A DNA stretch of 64,000 nt from Molossus alvarezi (GCA_037176705.1 CM073886.1:7460001-7524000); one strand, 5' to 3'; shown: positions 32,975 to 44,680, counted from the first letter of the stretch. Numbers and translations: made by a program. The notes: generated from the sequence alone by a model not told the origin.

Positions 32975-33100
32975 CTACAAGTATTTACTTAGTACCTAAT
33001 CTGGGCCAAGTGCATGCACTAGGCATTGTGGGAACCACAGAGACAGTTTCTTCTCTTAGTTGTTCACAGTGCAGTGCAGGCAGGGGAGGAATGCATATAC
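32975..33100 (-). mobile_element. L2 3'-end relic, antisense
   Basis: 'caagtatttacttagtacctaatctgggccaagtgcatgcactaggcattgtggg' resembles the antisense L2 terminus. Short and diverged. Confidence 0.45.
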
Positions 33101-33129
33101 ACAAATTGCCTTGATATAAAGAAGAAATG

Positions 33130-33235
33130 AAAATAACTTATCAATAATTATGTGGCAGATACTGAGATAGGTACTTAATATGCATTGTTCAGTTTAATAT
33201 CCTTTGGTCATCATTTAGGAAATATCATCTTTCTA
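33130..33235 (+). mobile_element. MIR fragment, sense
   Basis: 'tgtggcagatactgagataggtacttaatatgcattgttcagtttaatatcc' parallels the MIR core 'tgccaggcactgtgctaagtgctttacatgcattatctcatttaatcc'. Confidence 0.55.
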
Positions 33236-33257
33236 AAATTTACATTAAAATTATTAG

Positions 33258-35300
33258 AATGATCAAGATGGCAGGAGAGTATATGGATCTTACTTGCAAC
33301 TCTTTCCAGAACCAAACTGGAAATCACAACTAAATTGGGGGACAATCACCCTGAATTAATTACCAACTAAAAACTATCTGAAGAGAAGATGTTCAACCAC
33401 AGGCTGGCAGAAGAAGCCACATCAGGACTCAGGAAGGGCAGAGACATGAAAGGAGCTGGCCCTGTTCCCACAGATGGCTTGCCAAGGTTATGGAGGGATA
33501 TCTCAGCTGTGGGAGGTCCCCCCCTGGGAGATGTGAAGCCTAAACCCCAGACCAAACTCCTCAACTCAGAGAACCAGAGCTGGGAACAGGCACCCACATA
33601 GCATTCAGCTGGGAAAGGCTGTGGGGTTTCTGTCTTCCAAGAAGAAGCAGAGCCTGCTGGGACAGAGCCACACTTTTAATGGACCAACACACAAAGTTTT
33701 GTTCATAGCCACTGAACATGGGCTCTGGAAGAGGGAGAGTGGTGTGGATTGGAGTTGCCTGAGGAGTTTGGGGTGGGTGGCTTTGGGGAGATCTGTGGGT
33801 TAGCAGCCACTAGGACCCTGTAGTGAGTCATCCTCTGATACCACAGCAGACATTTTCCTTGAGAGAAGCAACCCCCTCTTAGCAGCATCAACCTCTGGGG
33901 CAAAGCAGTTACCCTACCCTCAGGAATCTCACTTGCTCCACCCTCAGGAATCCCACTTGCTCCACCCTGCATCTTAGACTCTGCTGAGGAGTCAGCAGCA
34001 TAGGCCAGTGCATAGAAACCTGGGAAGTCTCAGAGGGAACCAGAGACCAGCTTTGGGGCAAGGTCATTTTCCTTACTTTCCTGGGAACCTGACTGGTGCT
34101 TGCTCCTCATGAAAGATCCAATAGAAACACCATCTGGCTTTCGGCAGACCTAACCTCTGGGCTCTGGAGGCCCCACCTGCCTGACTACTAGGGGCTCCAT
34201 CCTGCCAAGGTCAGGGGAAAAATTTGGAACAGACTCAGATGTGTAACTCTGAGGGGAACATACTCACCATCTTCCCTGAAATGTCAATGGCAGCTTCTTC
34301 TTATGGGAGACTCAATAGCCCCATACTCCTGATTCCACCAGAGGCTTTTTCAAAGATGGAGCCTTTTCAGTGTCTAAGCCTAACAGCCAGTTGGCAGGTG
34401 GAGGCAGGCAGAAGTGGATCTCAGGGTGCCTTGGGAAATTTGCTGACCTGCCTCTAGACCCTGAATTGGTAAAATTCAGTTCTGGAGCATAGCTTGGTCC
34501 TTCCTGTATGCAGCCAAGTCCTGCTAGAGGCAGCCACAAACTGTGGATCACTTGTAGCTCCATAAGGTTGCGAAGGACCAGGCATAGACAGTGGCTGACA
34601 TTGGCTTACACGAGAGAACCTCCCAAGAGGTCTAGAACCAACACACCAAATGGCCAGTTTCAGACAACATCAGAGCAGGATCCAAAAAGTTTCACAAACA
34701 TCACGTCCAAAGGGAGATCACAGCAGGCACTAAATTCTGCTGAGGCAAACCCCATTTTTTTCTTTTTTATTCTTTTCTTTTTTTTTATTTGTTTTTTTCT
34801 CTATTTTTTCTACTATATTTTCTTTCATATTTCTTATTTTTCTCTTACCTCTTCTTTAGTTATTTTTATTTATTTTTTCTTGTTTTCTTCTATATTTAAA
34901 AATGTATATTCTTATTTCTTTTTTCCTTTATTATTCTTTTTCCTTTTTCTTTTCTTATTCTTTTTGTTGTTGTTTCTGGATTTTTTTAAATGTGTGGTTT
35001 GTTTTGTTTTGTCAGCACCTGTACAACAGCTCGGCTTGCATGACATGGTCAGGCTTGAGCCTCACAGTCATCCAGCCTGAGGATTGCTCCCACTGATGAA
35101 TGGGTAAACAGCAATCAAGATACAATTACAACACAAGGTTCTGGATAATACACACAAGGGACATTTCTAGAGCATCCAGCTCAGGAGATCAAGGAGACTG
35201 CACCACGTGGTCCCACAGGACACCTACTACATAAGACCACCCCATGAAGACTGGGAGTCATAGCAGTCCTATCTAATACATAGAAACAAACACAAAGAGA
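33258..35300 (+). promoter_or_regulatory. L1-D 5' UTR with T-rich tract
   Basis: Leader of about 2 kb. 34753-34990 is almost pure T with scattered C and A. After it the text returns to ordinary 5' UTR sequence ('cagcacctgtacaacagctcgg'). The start carries 'tcaagatggcagg', a YY1-like motif. Promoter role is inferred from family knowledge. Confidence 0.6.
34753..34990. repeat. T-rich low-complexity tract in L1-D leader
   Basis: About 240 bases with very few G, made of T runs broken by single C or A. It produces an artificial Phe/Tyr-rich ORF. Confidence 0.9.
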
Positions 35301-35309
35301 TAGCTAAAA

Positions 35310-36215
35310 CAAGGAGACAAAGAAACAAGCCCCAAATAAAAGAACAGGTGGAATCTTCAGAAAAAGAGCTAAATAAAATGGAGTCAAGCAACATTTCTGA
35401 TATAGAGTTCAAAGTATTGGTTATAGGGATGCTCAAGGAAATTAGTAAGAATTACAAGAAAATTAGTGGGAACTACAACTGCATAAAAATGACAGAGAAG
35501 CCATAACTAAGAACCAGTCAGAAATAAAAAAATACCATATGTGACACCAAGAATATACTGGAAAAAATTAAAAATAGGTTGGAAGAAGCAGAGGATTAAA
35601 CAAGTGATTTGGCAAACAAGGTAGAAAAAACACCCATGCAGAACAACAAATTGAAAAAAGAATGAGGATAGTTTAAGGGAACTTTCAGACAATATGAAAT
35701 GTAAAAACATTTGCATAATAGGGGTCCCAGAAGGAAAAGAAAGTGAGCAAGGGATCGAGAACCTGTTTGAAGAAATAATGATAGAAAACTTCCATAACTT
35801 GGTGAAAAGAAAGTCACACAAATTTAGCAAGCAAAGAGAGTCTCAATCAAGATGAACCCAAAGAGACCCACACCAAGAAACATCATAATTTACATGGCAA
35901 AGGTTAAAGAAAAAGAGAGAATCTTCAGGGCAGCAAGAGAGAGACAGTTACCTGCTAGAAAGCTCCCATAAGACTGTCAGCTGATTTGTCAACAGAAATA
36001 CTTGAAGCTAAAGGGATTGGCATGAAGTATTCGAAGTAATGAAAAGCAAGTACCTAAAACCAAGACTACTCTATTCAGCAAAGCTATCATTTAAAATTGA
36101 GGGCAAAATAAATAACTACCTAGACCAAAAAAAAAAAAAAAAAAAAGTTAAATATGTTCATTACTACCAAGCCAGCATTGCAAGAAATGTTAAAAATACT
36201 GCTTTAAGAAGAAGA
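35310..36215 (+). pseudogene. L1-D ORF1, decayed
   Basis: The start region reads 'acaaggagacaaagaaacaag', so the ATG is lost. Recognisable text includes 'gaagcagaggattaaacaag', 'ataggggtcccagaaggaaaag' (RRM region) and a C-terminal domain to about 36215 (LLYSAKLSFKIEGKINNYL at 36061-36120). An A-run at 36127-36146 and several stops break it. Confidence 0.72.
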
Positions 36216-36715
36216 AGAAATATATAGAGGAAAAAAGGTATAAAGAAAAAAAATGGCAATAAATAATTACCTATCAATAATAACCTTAAATGTAAATGAT
36301 TAAATGCTCCAATCAAAAGAAATAGGGTAGCTAACTGGATAAGAAAACATGACCCATATATATGCTGTCTACAGAACAAAAGATTCACACAAGCTGAAAT
36401 TAAAGGGAAGGGGAAAAAAAAATCCCATGCAAATGGAAACAAATAAAAAGCTGGGATAGCAATATTTATATCTGAAAAAATAGACTTCAAAACAAAGACT
36501 ATAACAGGATACAAAAAAGGTCACTATATAATACTGCAAGGATCAATCTAACAAGAGGGTATAACCCTGTTAAACATATATGCACCCAATATAGGAGCAC
36601 CTAAATATATATATAACTCTTTGTAGATTTTAAGGAAGAGATTGACAGCAATACAGTTATAGTAGGGGACTTTAACACCCCACTGTCTCATCACCAGACA
36701 AAAATTCAACAACAG

Positions 36716-36956
36716 CTCTGATCTAATTGGCTCAGTGATAAAACATCAGCCTGTGGACCATTGAGTCATGGGTTTGATTCCAGCCAAGGGAAGGTACCTT
36801 GGTTGAAGTTTGTCCCTAGCCTTGGTCAGGGTTGTGTGGGAGGCAACCAGTTGGTGTGTTCCTCTCATGTCGATGTTTCTCTCTCTCTCCCTCCCATGCT
36901 GTTTGAAGATAAATAGAAAAATATCCTCCAGTGAGGATTAAAAACAACAACAACAA
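36716..36956 (+). mobile_element. VES-like SINE in L1-D
   Basis: 'ttggctcagtgataaaacatcagcctgtgg' (A box), 'gggtttgattccagcc' (B box), then 'aaatatcctccagtgaggattaaaaac' and an AAC tail. An imperfect TSD of about 10 bp (caacaacag / caacaaacag) joins L1 text. Confidence 0.85.
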
Positions 36957-37191
36957 CAACAAACAGTGACTTTAAATGACACACTAGATCAGATGGATTT
37001 AATTGATATTTATAGAGCATTTTATCCCAAAGCAACAAAATATAGATTCTGTTCAAGTGCACATGCAACATTATTAAAGATAGACCACATGTTAAGACCT
37101 AAAGTAAGTCTTAACAAATTCAAGACAATTTAAATCATATCAAGCATCTTCTCAGATCCCAATAGCATGAGACTAGAAACCAACAACAATG

Positions 37192-37196
<5 letters not shown>

Positions 37197-37241
<45 letters not shown>
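37197..37241. repeat. (CA)n microsatellite
   Basis: About 22 CA units inside L1-D ORF2, where sister copies have 'caacaagaacatgcaaagac'. Confidence 0.97.
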
Positions 37242-37243
<2 letters not shown>

Positions 37244-37535
37244 TCAAACACATGGAGCCTAAACATCATGTTATTAAACACTATATGGGAGACAAATAAG
37301 GTTAAGAAAGAAATTTAAAAAATATCTGAAAACAGTGGAAAGTGAACACATGACAACTACAAAACCATGGGACACAGCAAAAGCAGTCCTGAGAACTATG
37401 TCAAGAAGCAAGAAAAAGCTCAAATAAACCATCTAAACCTACAACTAAAATAATTAGAAAGAAGACACCAAGAAAAGCCCAGAGTAAGTAGAAGGAAGGA
37501 AATAATAATGATCAGAGTAGAAATAAATGACGTAG

Positions 37536-37571
37536 AAACAAACAAACAAACAAACAAACAAACAAACAAAA
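37536..37571. repeat. (AAAC)n microsatellite
   Basis: About nine AAAC units replace an A-rich L1 stretch in L1-D ORF2. Confidence 0.95.
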
Positions 37572-37683
37572 AAGATCAGTGAAACCAAAAGCTGGTTGTT
37601 TGAAAAGATAAACGAGATTGATGAACCTTAACCATGAAACAAAGAAAGGACCCAAATAAATAAAATCAGAAATAAAAGAGGAA

Positions 37684-37924
37684 CCCTGGCCGGTTTGGCT
37701 TAGTGGTTAGAGTATTGGCCCATGGACCAAAGAGACACAGGTTTGATTCCTGGTCAAGGGCACATACCTCGATTGCAGGTTTGATCCCTGACCCTGGTCA
37801 GGGTCGTGTGGGAGGCAACCAATCAATGTGTCTCTCTCATATTGCTGTTTCTCTCTCTCACTCTCCCTCCCTCTCTCCCACTTTATTTGAAAATTAATGA
37901 AAAAATATCCTAGGGTGAGAATTA
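37684..37924 (+). mobile_element. VES-type SINE in L1-D
   Basis: 'ccctggccggtttggcttagtggttagag', 'aggtttgattcctggtc', a CT-rich body, and 'aaaaaatatcctagggtgagaatt'. TSD aaaagaggaa/aaaagaagaa (37674-37683 and 37925-37934, one mismatch). Confidence 0.9.
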
Positions 37925-39980
37925 AAAAGAAGAAGAAATGTAAAAGGACACATAACAACTGACACCACAGAAATACATGTGATTGTAAGAAAATACTATG
38001 AACAACAATATGCTAATAAATAAGACAATTTGGGCAAAATGGAAAAATTCCTAAAAATATACAATCTTCTAAAACTGAATCAGGAAGAATCAGAAAACCT
38101 GAATAGATTGACACCAACTAATAAAATTGAAATACACACACATACACACACACACACAAACAAACAAACTCCTAGCAACAAAAGTCTTGGACCAGATGGC
38201 ATCATAGGCAAATTTTACCAAACATTTAAGGAAACTAACACCTACCATCCTCACACTATTCCAAAAAATTCAAGAGGAGGAAAGATTTCCAGGATCTTTT
38301 TAAGAGGGCAGCATTTTTCTAATTCCAAAACCAGATAAAGACACAACAAAGAAAGAAAATTACAGGCCAATATCCCTGATGAACATAGATGCTAAAATTC
38401 TCAAAATATTAGCAAATCAGATTCAGCAATCCATTAAAAAGATTATGTACCATGACCAAGTGAGATTTATTCTGGGGATCCAAGGTTGGTTCAGTATTTG
38501 CAAATTGATAAATGTGATACATCACATAAACAAAAGGAAAGATAGAAATCACATGATCATATGAATAGATGCAGAAGCAGCATTCAATACAATTCAGCAC
38601 CCATTTATGACAAAAATTCAGAAAAATGGGAATAGAGAGGTCAACATGAAGAAGGCTATATATGAAAAACATACAGCCAACCTCATACACAATGGGTAAA
38701 AACTTAAAGTATTTCTCTTAAGATCAGGAACAAGACAGGGACATCTGCTTTCACCACTCTTATTCAACATAGTACTGGAAGTGCTAGCCACAGCGCTCAG
38801 ACAAGAAGAAATCAAAGGTATCCAAATGGGAAAGGAGGAAGTGAAACTGTCATTATTTTCAGATGACATATTGTACACAGAAAATTCTAAAGACTCCACC
38901 AAAAAATAGAAGCTCTAATAGAAGCATTTGGCAAAATAGCAGGATACAAAATTAACATCCAGAAATCTATGGCGTTTTTATACACCAATAATGAACTCTC
39001 AGAAAGAGAAACTAAAAAAACAATCCCATTTATTATTGCAACAACAACACAAAATAAGGTACCTAGGATACATTTAACCAAGGCTATAAAAGACCTGTAC
39101 TTAGAAAACTACAAGGCCTTGAAGAAAGAAATAGAGGAAGACACAAACAAGTGGAAGCATATACCATGTTCATAGAATGGATTTTTTTTTTTGGTTGGAA
39201 AAATGAACATCATCAAAATGTCTATACTACCCAATGCAAGCTATGGATTCAATGCATTTCCTGTTAAAATACCAATGGCATATTTAACAGATCTAGAACA
39301 AATACTCCCAAAATTTATATGGAATAATAAAAGACACTGAACAGCCTCAGCAATCTTAAGAAAGAATAAAGTTGGAGGAATCACAATCCCAGATATCAAA
39401 CTCTACTACAAAGCCATCAGAATCAAAACAACATGGTATTGGCACAAGGACAGACATATAGATCAATGGAACAGAACAAAGAGCCCAGAAATAGACGCAA
39501 GCCATTATGCTCCATTAATATTTGATAAAGGAGGCAAGAGTATACAATGGAGTAAAAACAGTCTCTTCAATAAATGGTGTTGTGAAAACTGGACAGGTAC
39601 ATGCAAAAAAATGAAACTAGACCACCATGTCTTGTGTACATCATACACAAGAATAAACTCAAAATGGATAAAAGACTCAAATGTAAGTCATGAAACCATA
39701 AAAATCTGAGAAGAAAACATAGGCAGTACAATCTCAGACATTGCTTATAGCAATATTTTTGCTGATATATCTTGTAGTGTGAGGGAAACAAAGGAAAAAA
39801 TAAACAAATGAGGACTACATGAAACTAAAAGGCTCTGCACAGTGAAAGATACCATTAGCAAAACTAAAATGGAACCCACTATATGAGAGAACATATTTGC
39901 TAATGGTACAGCTTATAAGAGGTTAGTTTCCAAAATATATACAACAGAAATATAAACAATCCAATTAAAAAATGGACAAA

Positions 39981-40177
39981 GGCCTGGCCAGTGTGGCTCA
40001 GTGGTTGAAGTTGCTGGCTCGATTCCCAGTCAGGGCACATGCTCAGGTTGTGGGCCCAATCCCCAGTGGGGGGCATGCAAGAGGCTGCCAATCGATGTTC
40101 TCTCTCATTGATATTTCCATCTTTCTCTTCTTCTCCATTCCTCTTTCTCTAAAATTAACAGAAAAAAAAAAAAAAAA
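39981..40177 (+). mobile_element. Short VES-like SINE, different subfamily, in L1-D
   Basis: 'ggcctggccagtgtggctcagtggttgaag', then B-box-like text, 'atcgatgttctctctcattgatatttcc', and a 16-base A tail. It lacks part of the head and the 'gtgagga' tail motif of the other SINEs. TSD ggacaaa (39974-39980 and 40178-40184). Confidence 0.85.
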
Positions 40178-41051
40178 GGACAAAGGATCTGAGTATAAAC
40201 TTCTCCAAAGAGGACATACAGATGGTCAAGACATATATGAAAAAATGCTTAATGTCACTCATTGTCAGAGAAATGCAAATTAAAAGCACAATGAGGAATC
40301 ACCTCACACCAGCCAGAATAGCTATCATGGAGAAATCAATAAACAAGTGCTGGAGAGGATGTGGAGAAAAGGGAACCCTAGTACATTGCTAGTGGGAATT
40401 CAGACTGGTGTAGCCACTATGGAAAATAGTATGGATTTTCCACAAAAAATTAAAAATGGAACCACAACCCTACATCTGGGAATATATCCTAAGAATCCCA
40501 AAACATCAGTCAGAAAGAATATATGCACCCCTATGTTCATAGCAGAATTACGTACAATAACCAGTTCTGGAAACAGTCCTAGTGCCCATCAGTAGATGAG
40601 TGAATAAAAATGTGGTGGTACATTTACACAATGAAATACTATGTGCTGCAAAAAAGAAGGATCTGTTACCCTTTGTGACAGCATGGATGGATCTGGAGAG
40701 TGTTATGCTAAATGAAATAAACCGGTGAGAGAAAGACAAATACCATGTTATCCCACTTATATGTGGAAATTAGCAAAATAAACTCTTAAACAAAATAGTA
40801 CCAGAGTCATGGATACATAGAACAGACTGACAAATATCAGAGGGGAGGAAGGCAGGAAGGACTGGATAAAAGAAGGCGAAGAGATTAGCCTAAGAACATA
40901 TGTGCATAGCTCATGGACCGAGACAACAGTGTGATAAAGGCCAGGGATAAGATGAGTGGCGTGGGCTGGGTGAGGGTGGGAACAGAGTGGGGGGAAAGGG
41001 AGATATCTGTACTAGTGTAAACAGTAACAAAAATTATACAAATATTATTAG

Positions 41052-41334
41052 TAGAGCAAACATTTAAAAACATTTAGTTATCTATATTTCTTTAATGAAT
41101 TATCAATAGTTCCTTTTGATTATCCATTCTTTCTGATGGAGCATTTGTGTTTTTAAATTAATTTTTCTTTTTATTATGGAAATTTCAAACACACACACAC
41201 AATAGAGACAATCATATAACTAACCTTTAAGGTATCCATTGTCACTTCAACAATTCTCAACCTATAGCTGATAATTGTTTTGATTTATTCATACCTTTGG
41301 TCTCCCCAGCTAGATTATTAAAAAAAATTCCAGA
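41052..41334. other. AT-rich DNA, possible old LINE fragment
   Basis: 'caattctcaacctatagctgataattgttttg' hints at an old LINE-derived piece, but no family could be fixed. No gene. Confidence 0.35.
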
Positions 41335-41495
41335 CACTATATCATTCCGTCTGCATCATCCTCATTGTACAGATGAGCAAAGTGAAGCTTGGAGAGTTTA
41401 AATGATTTGGGGAAGGTCACACATCTAAGTTGCATAACTAGGACCTGAGCCCCATTCTGTTTCACTTCAAAGCCTATGCTTTAAACCAGAATGCT
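41335..41495 (+). mobile_element. MIR relic, sense
   Basis: 'ttgtacagatgagcaaagtgaagcttggagag', 'ggaaggtcacacatctaagttgcataactagg', 'cctatgctttaaaccagaatgct' follow the MIR 3' half. Confidence 0.78.
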
Positions 41496-41633
41496 AAAAT
41501 TTGAAGGTTACAAGTGCCCCAAGTAAGGTAAGAAATGGGAGTTCAGAAGGGTATCCAGGAGATCTTTGCAAAAGAAATGGAATTCAGGCTGTGGAAATGG
41601 AGGTAGGACACCTTAAAGGAAAAAAAAAAGCTT

Positions 41634-41740
41634 GTGTTCCGTTCCGCTGCACATGTACTAAAATTGGAACGATACAGAGAACATTAGTATGGCCCCTGTG
41701 CAAGGATGACATGAAAATTCATGAACCGTTCCATGCTTTT
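41634..41740 (+). ncRNA. U6 snRNA retrocopy, full length (107 bases), fused to L1-F
   Basis: The sequence runs from 'gtgttccgttccgctgcac' through 'aaaattggaacgatacagag' and 'atggcccctgtgcaaggatgac' to 'ccatgctttt', covering all of U6 with no indel that I can see. Differences are mostly C-to-T or G-to-A at CpG sites plus a few others. There is no TATA box or PSE-like text at the proper distance upstream, so it is a retrocopy, not a working gene. L1 ORF2 sequence begins at the very next base. Confidence 0.92.
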
Positions 41741-44184
41741 AAACTTCCTGGAAACCAATAAAAATGAACACACAACAACACAAAATCTACGGGATACAGC
41801 AAAAACAGTTCTGAGAGGGAAGTTCATAGCACTACAGGCCTACCTCAAGAAACAAGAAAAATTGCTAATAGACTATCTAATCTCACAGCTTAAAGCACTA
41901 GAAAGCAAACAAAAAGAAAACCCCAGAGCAAGTAGAAGGAAGGAAATAGTAAAGATCAGAGCAGAAATAAATGACATAGAGACCAAAAAAAAAAAAAAAA
42001 AAAAAAATTCAAAGGATCAATAAAACAAAGGGCTGGTTTTTCGAAAAGATAAACAAGATTGATGGACTCTTAGCTAGACTCACCAAGAAACAAAAAGAGA
42101 GAATCCAAATACACAAAATCAGAAATGAAAGAGGAGAAGTAACAACTGACACCACAGAAATACAAAGGATTGTTAACAAATACTATGAACAATTATATGG
42201 CAACAAATTCAACAATCTATGCAACATGGACAAATTTCTAAAAACACATAGACTCACAAAACTGGACTGGGAAGAGATAGAAAACTTGAACAGACCAATA
42301 ACAACTAAGGAAATTGAAGATGTAATCAAGACTCTCCCAGCAAACAAAAGCCCAGGCCCGGAAGGTATCACAGGGGAGTTTTCTTTTATCCTCACCTGAG
42401 GACATTTTTGCATTTATTTTCAGATAGAACAGAAGGGAGAGTGGGAGGAAGAGAGAGAGAGAAACATCGATTCCAGAGAGACACATTGCGTGGTTGCCAC
42501 CCACACAACCCCAACTGGGGACGAGAACAAACTGCAACCAAAGTACGCGCTCTTAGCAGGAACCGAACCCGGGACTCTCTGGTCTGCAGGCCGATGCTCT
42601 AACCACTGAGCAAAACAGGCCAGGGCTCATGGGGGTGTTTTACTAAACATTCAAAGAAGAACTAACACCCATTCTCCTCAAGCTATTTCAAAAAAATTCA
42701 AGAAGGAAGACTTCCAAAGTCATTTTATGAGGCCAGCACAATTCTAATTCCAAAACCAGAAAAAAACACCACAAAGAAAGAAAACTACAGGGCAATATCC
42801 CTGAAGAACATAGATGCCAAAATCCTTAACAAAATACTACTAAATCAGATCCAGTAATGCATCAAAAAAAATTATTCACCATGACCACGTGGTATTTATC
42901 CCGGGGATGCAAGGCTGGTATAATATTCACAAATCAATAAATGTGACAAACCACATAAACAAAATTAAAAATAAAAACCACATGATCATATCAATAGATG
43001 CTGAAAAAGCATTCAACAAAATCCAGCACCCATTTCTGATAAAAACACTCAACAATGTGGGAATAGAGGGATCATATCTTGACGTAATAAAGGCAATATA
43101 TGAAAGACCTACAGCCAACATCATACTCAATAGGCAAAAACTAAACGCATTTTCCTTAAGAACAGAAACAAGACAGGGATGCACACGTTTGCCACATAGT
43201 ACTGGAAGTCCTAGCCACAGCAATCAGACATGAAGAAAAAATAAAAAGGATCCAAATTGGAAAGAAGGAAGTGAAACTGTCATTATTTGCAGATGACAAG
43301 ATATTACACATAAAAAACCCTAAAAACTCCGTCAAAAACCTACTAGACTTAATAAATAAATTTGGCAAAGTAGCAGAATACAAAGTTAACATAAAACTAA
43401 AAAGCTTCTGCACAGCAAAAGAAACAAGCATCAAAATGGAAAGGGAACCCACTATTTGGGAGAGCACAACTGCCAATGATACATCAGATATGGGGTTAAT
43501 TTCCAAAATATATACAGTACTCATACAACTCAACAAAAGGAAGACAAAGAACCCAATTAAAAATTGGGCAGAGGACCTAAAGAGACACCTCTTCAAAAAG
43601 GACATACAAATGGCCAAGAGACAGACATTTGAAAAACTGCTCAATGTCACTAATCATCAGAGAGATGCAAATTAAAACAACTATGAGGTATCACCTCACA
43701 CCTGTCAGAATGGCCGCTATCAACAAGTCATCAAACAACAAGTGTTGGCGAGGGTGTGGAGAAAAGGGGACTCTTGCATACTGCTGGTGGGAATGCAGAC
43801 TGGTGCAGCCACTATGGAAAACAATATGGTGTTACCTCAAAAAAATTAAAAATTGAACTGCCATTTGACTCAGTGATCCCACTTCTAGGAATATACCCTA
43901 AGAAGCCTGAAACACCAATCAGAAAGAATATGTGTACCTCCATGTTCATAACAGCACTATTTACAATACATAATATCTGGAAACAGCCCAAGTGTCCATC
44001 AGTAGACAAATGTATAAAAAAGCTGTGGTACATATACACAGTGGAGTACTATGCAGCTGTAAGAAAGAAAGATCTCTTATTCTTTGAGAAGACATGGAGG
44101 GACCTGCAGAGTATTATCCTAAGCGAAACGAGCCAAGCAGAGAAAGACAAATATCACATGATCTCACTTATTTGTGGCATATAA
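41741..44184 (+). pseudogene. L1-F ORF2, partial, internally deleted
   Basis: Pieces: 41741-42023 (linker after the endonuclease); 42889-43190 ([28 protein letters not shown]); 43271-43675, which reads [12 protein letters not shown] and, shortly after, joins KVNIK directly to [11 protein letters not shown]. This in-frame fusion skips about 0.84 kb that L1-C has. The C-terminal Cys-rich motif is intact in DNA ([10 protein letters not shown] at 43743 on, CGA retained). It ends at TAA 44182-44184. Confidence 0.85.
42383..42628 (-). mobile_element. VES-type SINE in L1-F
   Basis: Minus-strand copy with its head at 42628 (gccctggcctgttttgctcag), B box 'cccgggttcggttcc' and tail toward 42383. A TSD of about 12 bp with small differences (caggggagtttt at 42371-42382, catgggggtgtttt at 42629-42642) restores L1 text. 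Confidence 0.9.
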
Positions 44185-44438
44185 TGAACATAACAGTCTG
44201 AGAAACAGAGTAGACCCAGAGACGTGGAAGTAGGGTACAGACTGACAACCCTCAGAAGAAGGGGCATAGGGAAGAGATAAACCACAGAATTTATATGCAT
44301 GTACACATAACTGATGGACACGGACAACAAAGCTGGGGATGGGGTTGAGGGAATGGGGAGGAGGGTGTCAATGGGAGAAAAAGGAGAAACATCTGTAACA
44401 AAAATAAATTAATAAAAAAATAATTAATTAAAAAAAAG

Positions 44439-44509
44439 AAAAGATTGTGTTAAGGTTTAGAAGGAGCGATTGCAGGTGGGGCGATGGGTTTGATGAGCAT
44501 TATTTATGG
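44439..44509. other. Unique flank of the U6-L1 insertion
   Basis: Short unique stretch directly after the downstream TSD. Nothing recognised. Confidence 0.4.
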
Positions 44510-44680
44510 TGAAGCACAGGTTAACTTGATCAGAATAATCTGGGCAGGGCTTATTTAAAATGTCAATTGCTGGGATCCCCTCTAAACCTCCTAAATCCAA
44601 CTCTGGGGTTTAGGGCCTCTGGAACTATTTTTAACAACTCCCCTAGAGCTCCTGATGTATGCTAGTTTAAGAACCAAATG
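44510..44680. mobile_element. MER5A-like hAT-Charlie relic
   Basis: 'ttatttaaaatgtcaattgctggg', 'tctggggtttagggcctctggaactatttttaacaactcccctagagctcctgatg', 'agtttaagaacca' resemble MER5A ('aatctgcatttttaacaagctccccaggtgattctgatg ... gtttgagaaccact'). Non-autonomous DNA transposon relic, from memory of the consensus. Confidence 0.6.

Larger units (their letters stand above)
36253..40773 (+). pseudogene. L1-D ORF2, decayed, with three SINE insertions
   Basis: Start ATG at 36253 (MAINNYLSII-like). Endonuclease text appears at 36280-36700 (the 'ggggactttaacacccc' segment encodes GDFNTP). The palm region is near 38160-38860, with [10 protein letters not shown] at the active site (FADD in the family, FSDD here) and C-terminal text to the TAG at 40771-40773. 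Microsatellites at 37197, 37536 and 38135, three SINEs and many frameshifts disrupt it. Confidence 0.8.
33258..41043 (+). mobile_element. L1-D, old full-length-structure L1 with three SINEs
   Basis: It starts with 'gatcaagatggcaggagag' (YY1-like site), followed by a 2-kb 5' UTR, ORF1 remnants, ORF2 and a 3' UTR. A possible 8-bp TSD attattag flanks it (33250-33257 and 41044-41051). It is more decayed than B, C, E, F and G and belongs to a different subfamily (different 5' UTR and SDD-type active site). SINEs at 36716, 37684 and 39981 and several microsatellites interrupt it. Confidence 0.87.
41741..44438 (+). mobile_element. L1-F, 5'-truncated L1 joined to U6 at its 5' end
   Basis: It begins inside ORF2 ('aaacttcctggaaacc', equivalent to 24676 in L1-C) and runs to a 3' UTR and A-rich tail. 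The whole U6+L1 unit seems bounded by an imperfect TSD: aaaagcttgtgtt (41626-41638) and aaaagattgtgtt (44439-44451); part may be chance because U6 itself starts with gtg. A SINE (42383-42628) and an internal deletion at about 43395 are present. Confidence 0.88.

Noticed and set aside
34508..35080. 190-codon plus-strand ORF with a Phe/Tyr-rich middle resembling a membrane protein
   Set aside because: It is produced by the T-rich tract of the L1-D leader. Composition, not a domain, explains the hydrophobic stretch.
41634..41740. Functional U6 snRNA gene
   Set aside because: There is no TATA box or PSE-like sequence in the expected upstream interval, the copy has many substitutions, and it is fused to L1.
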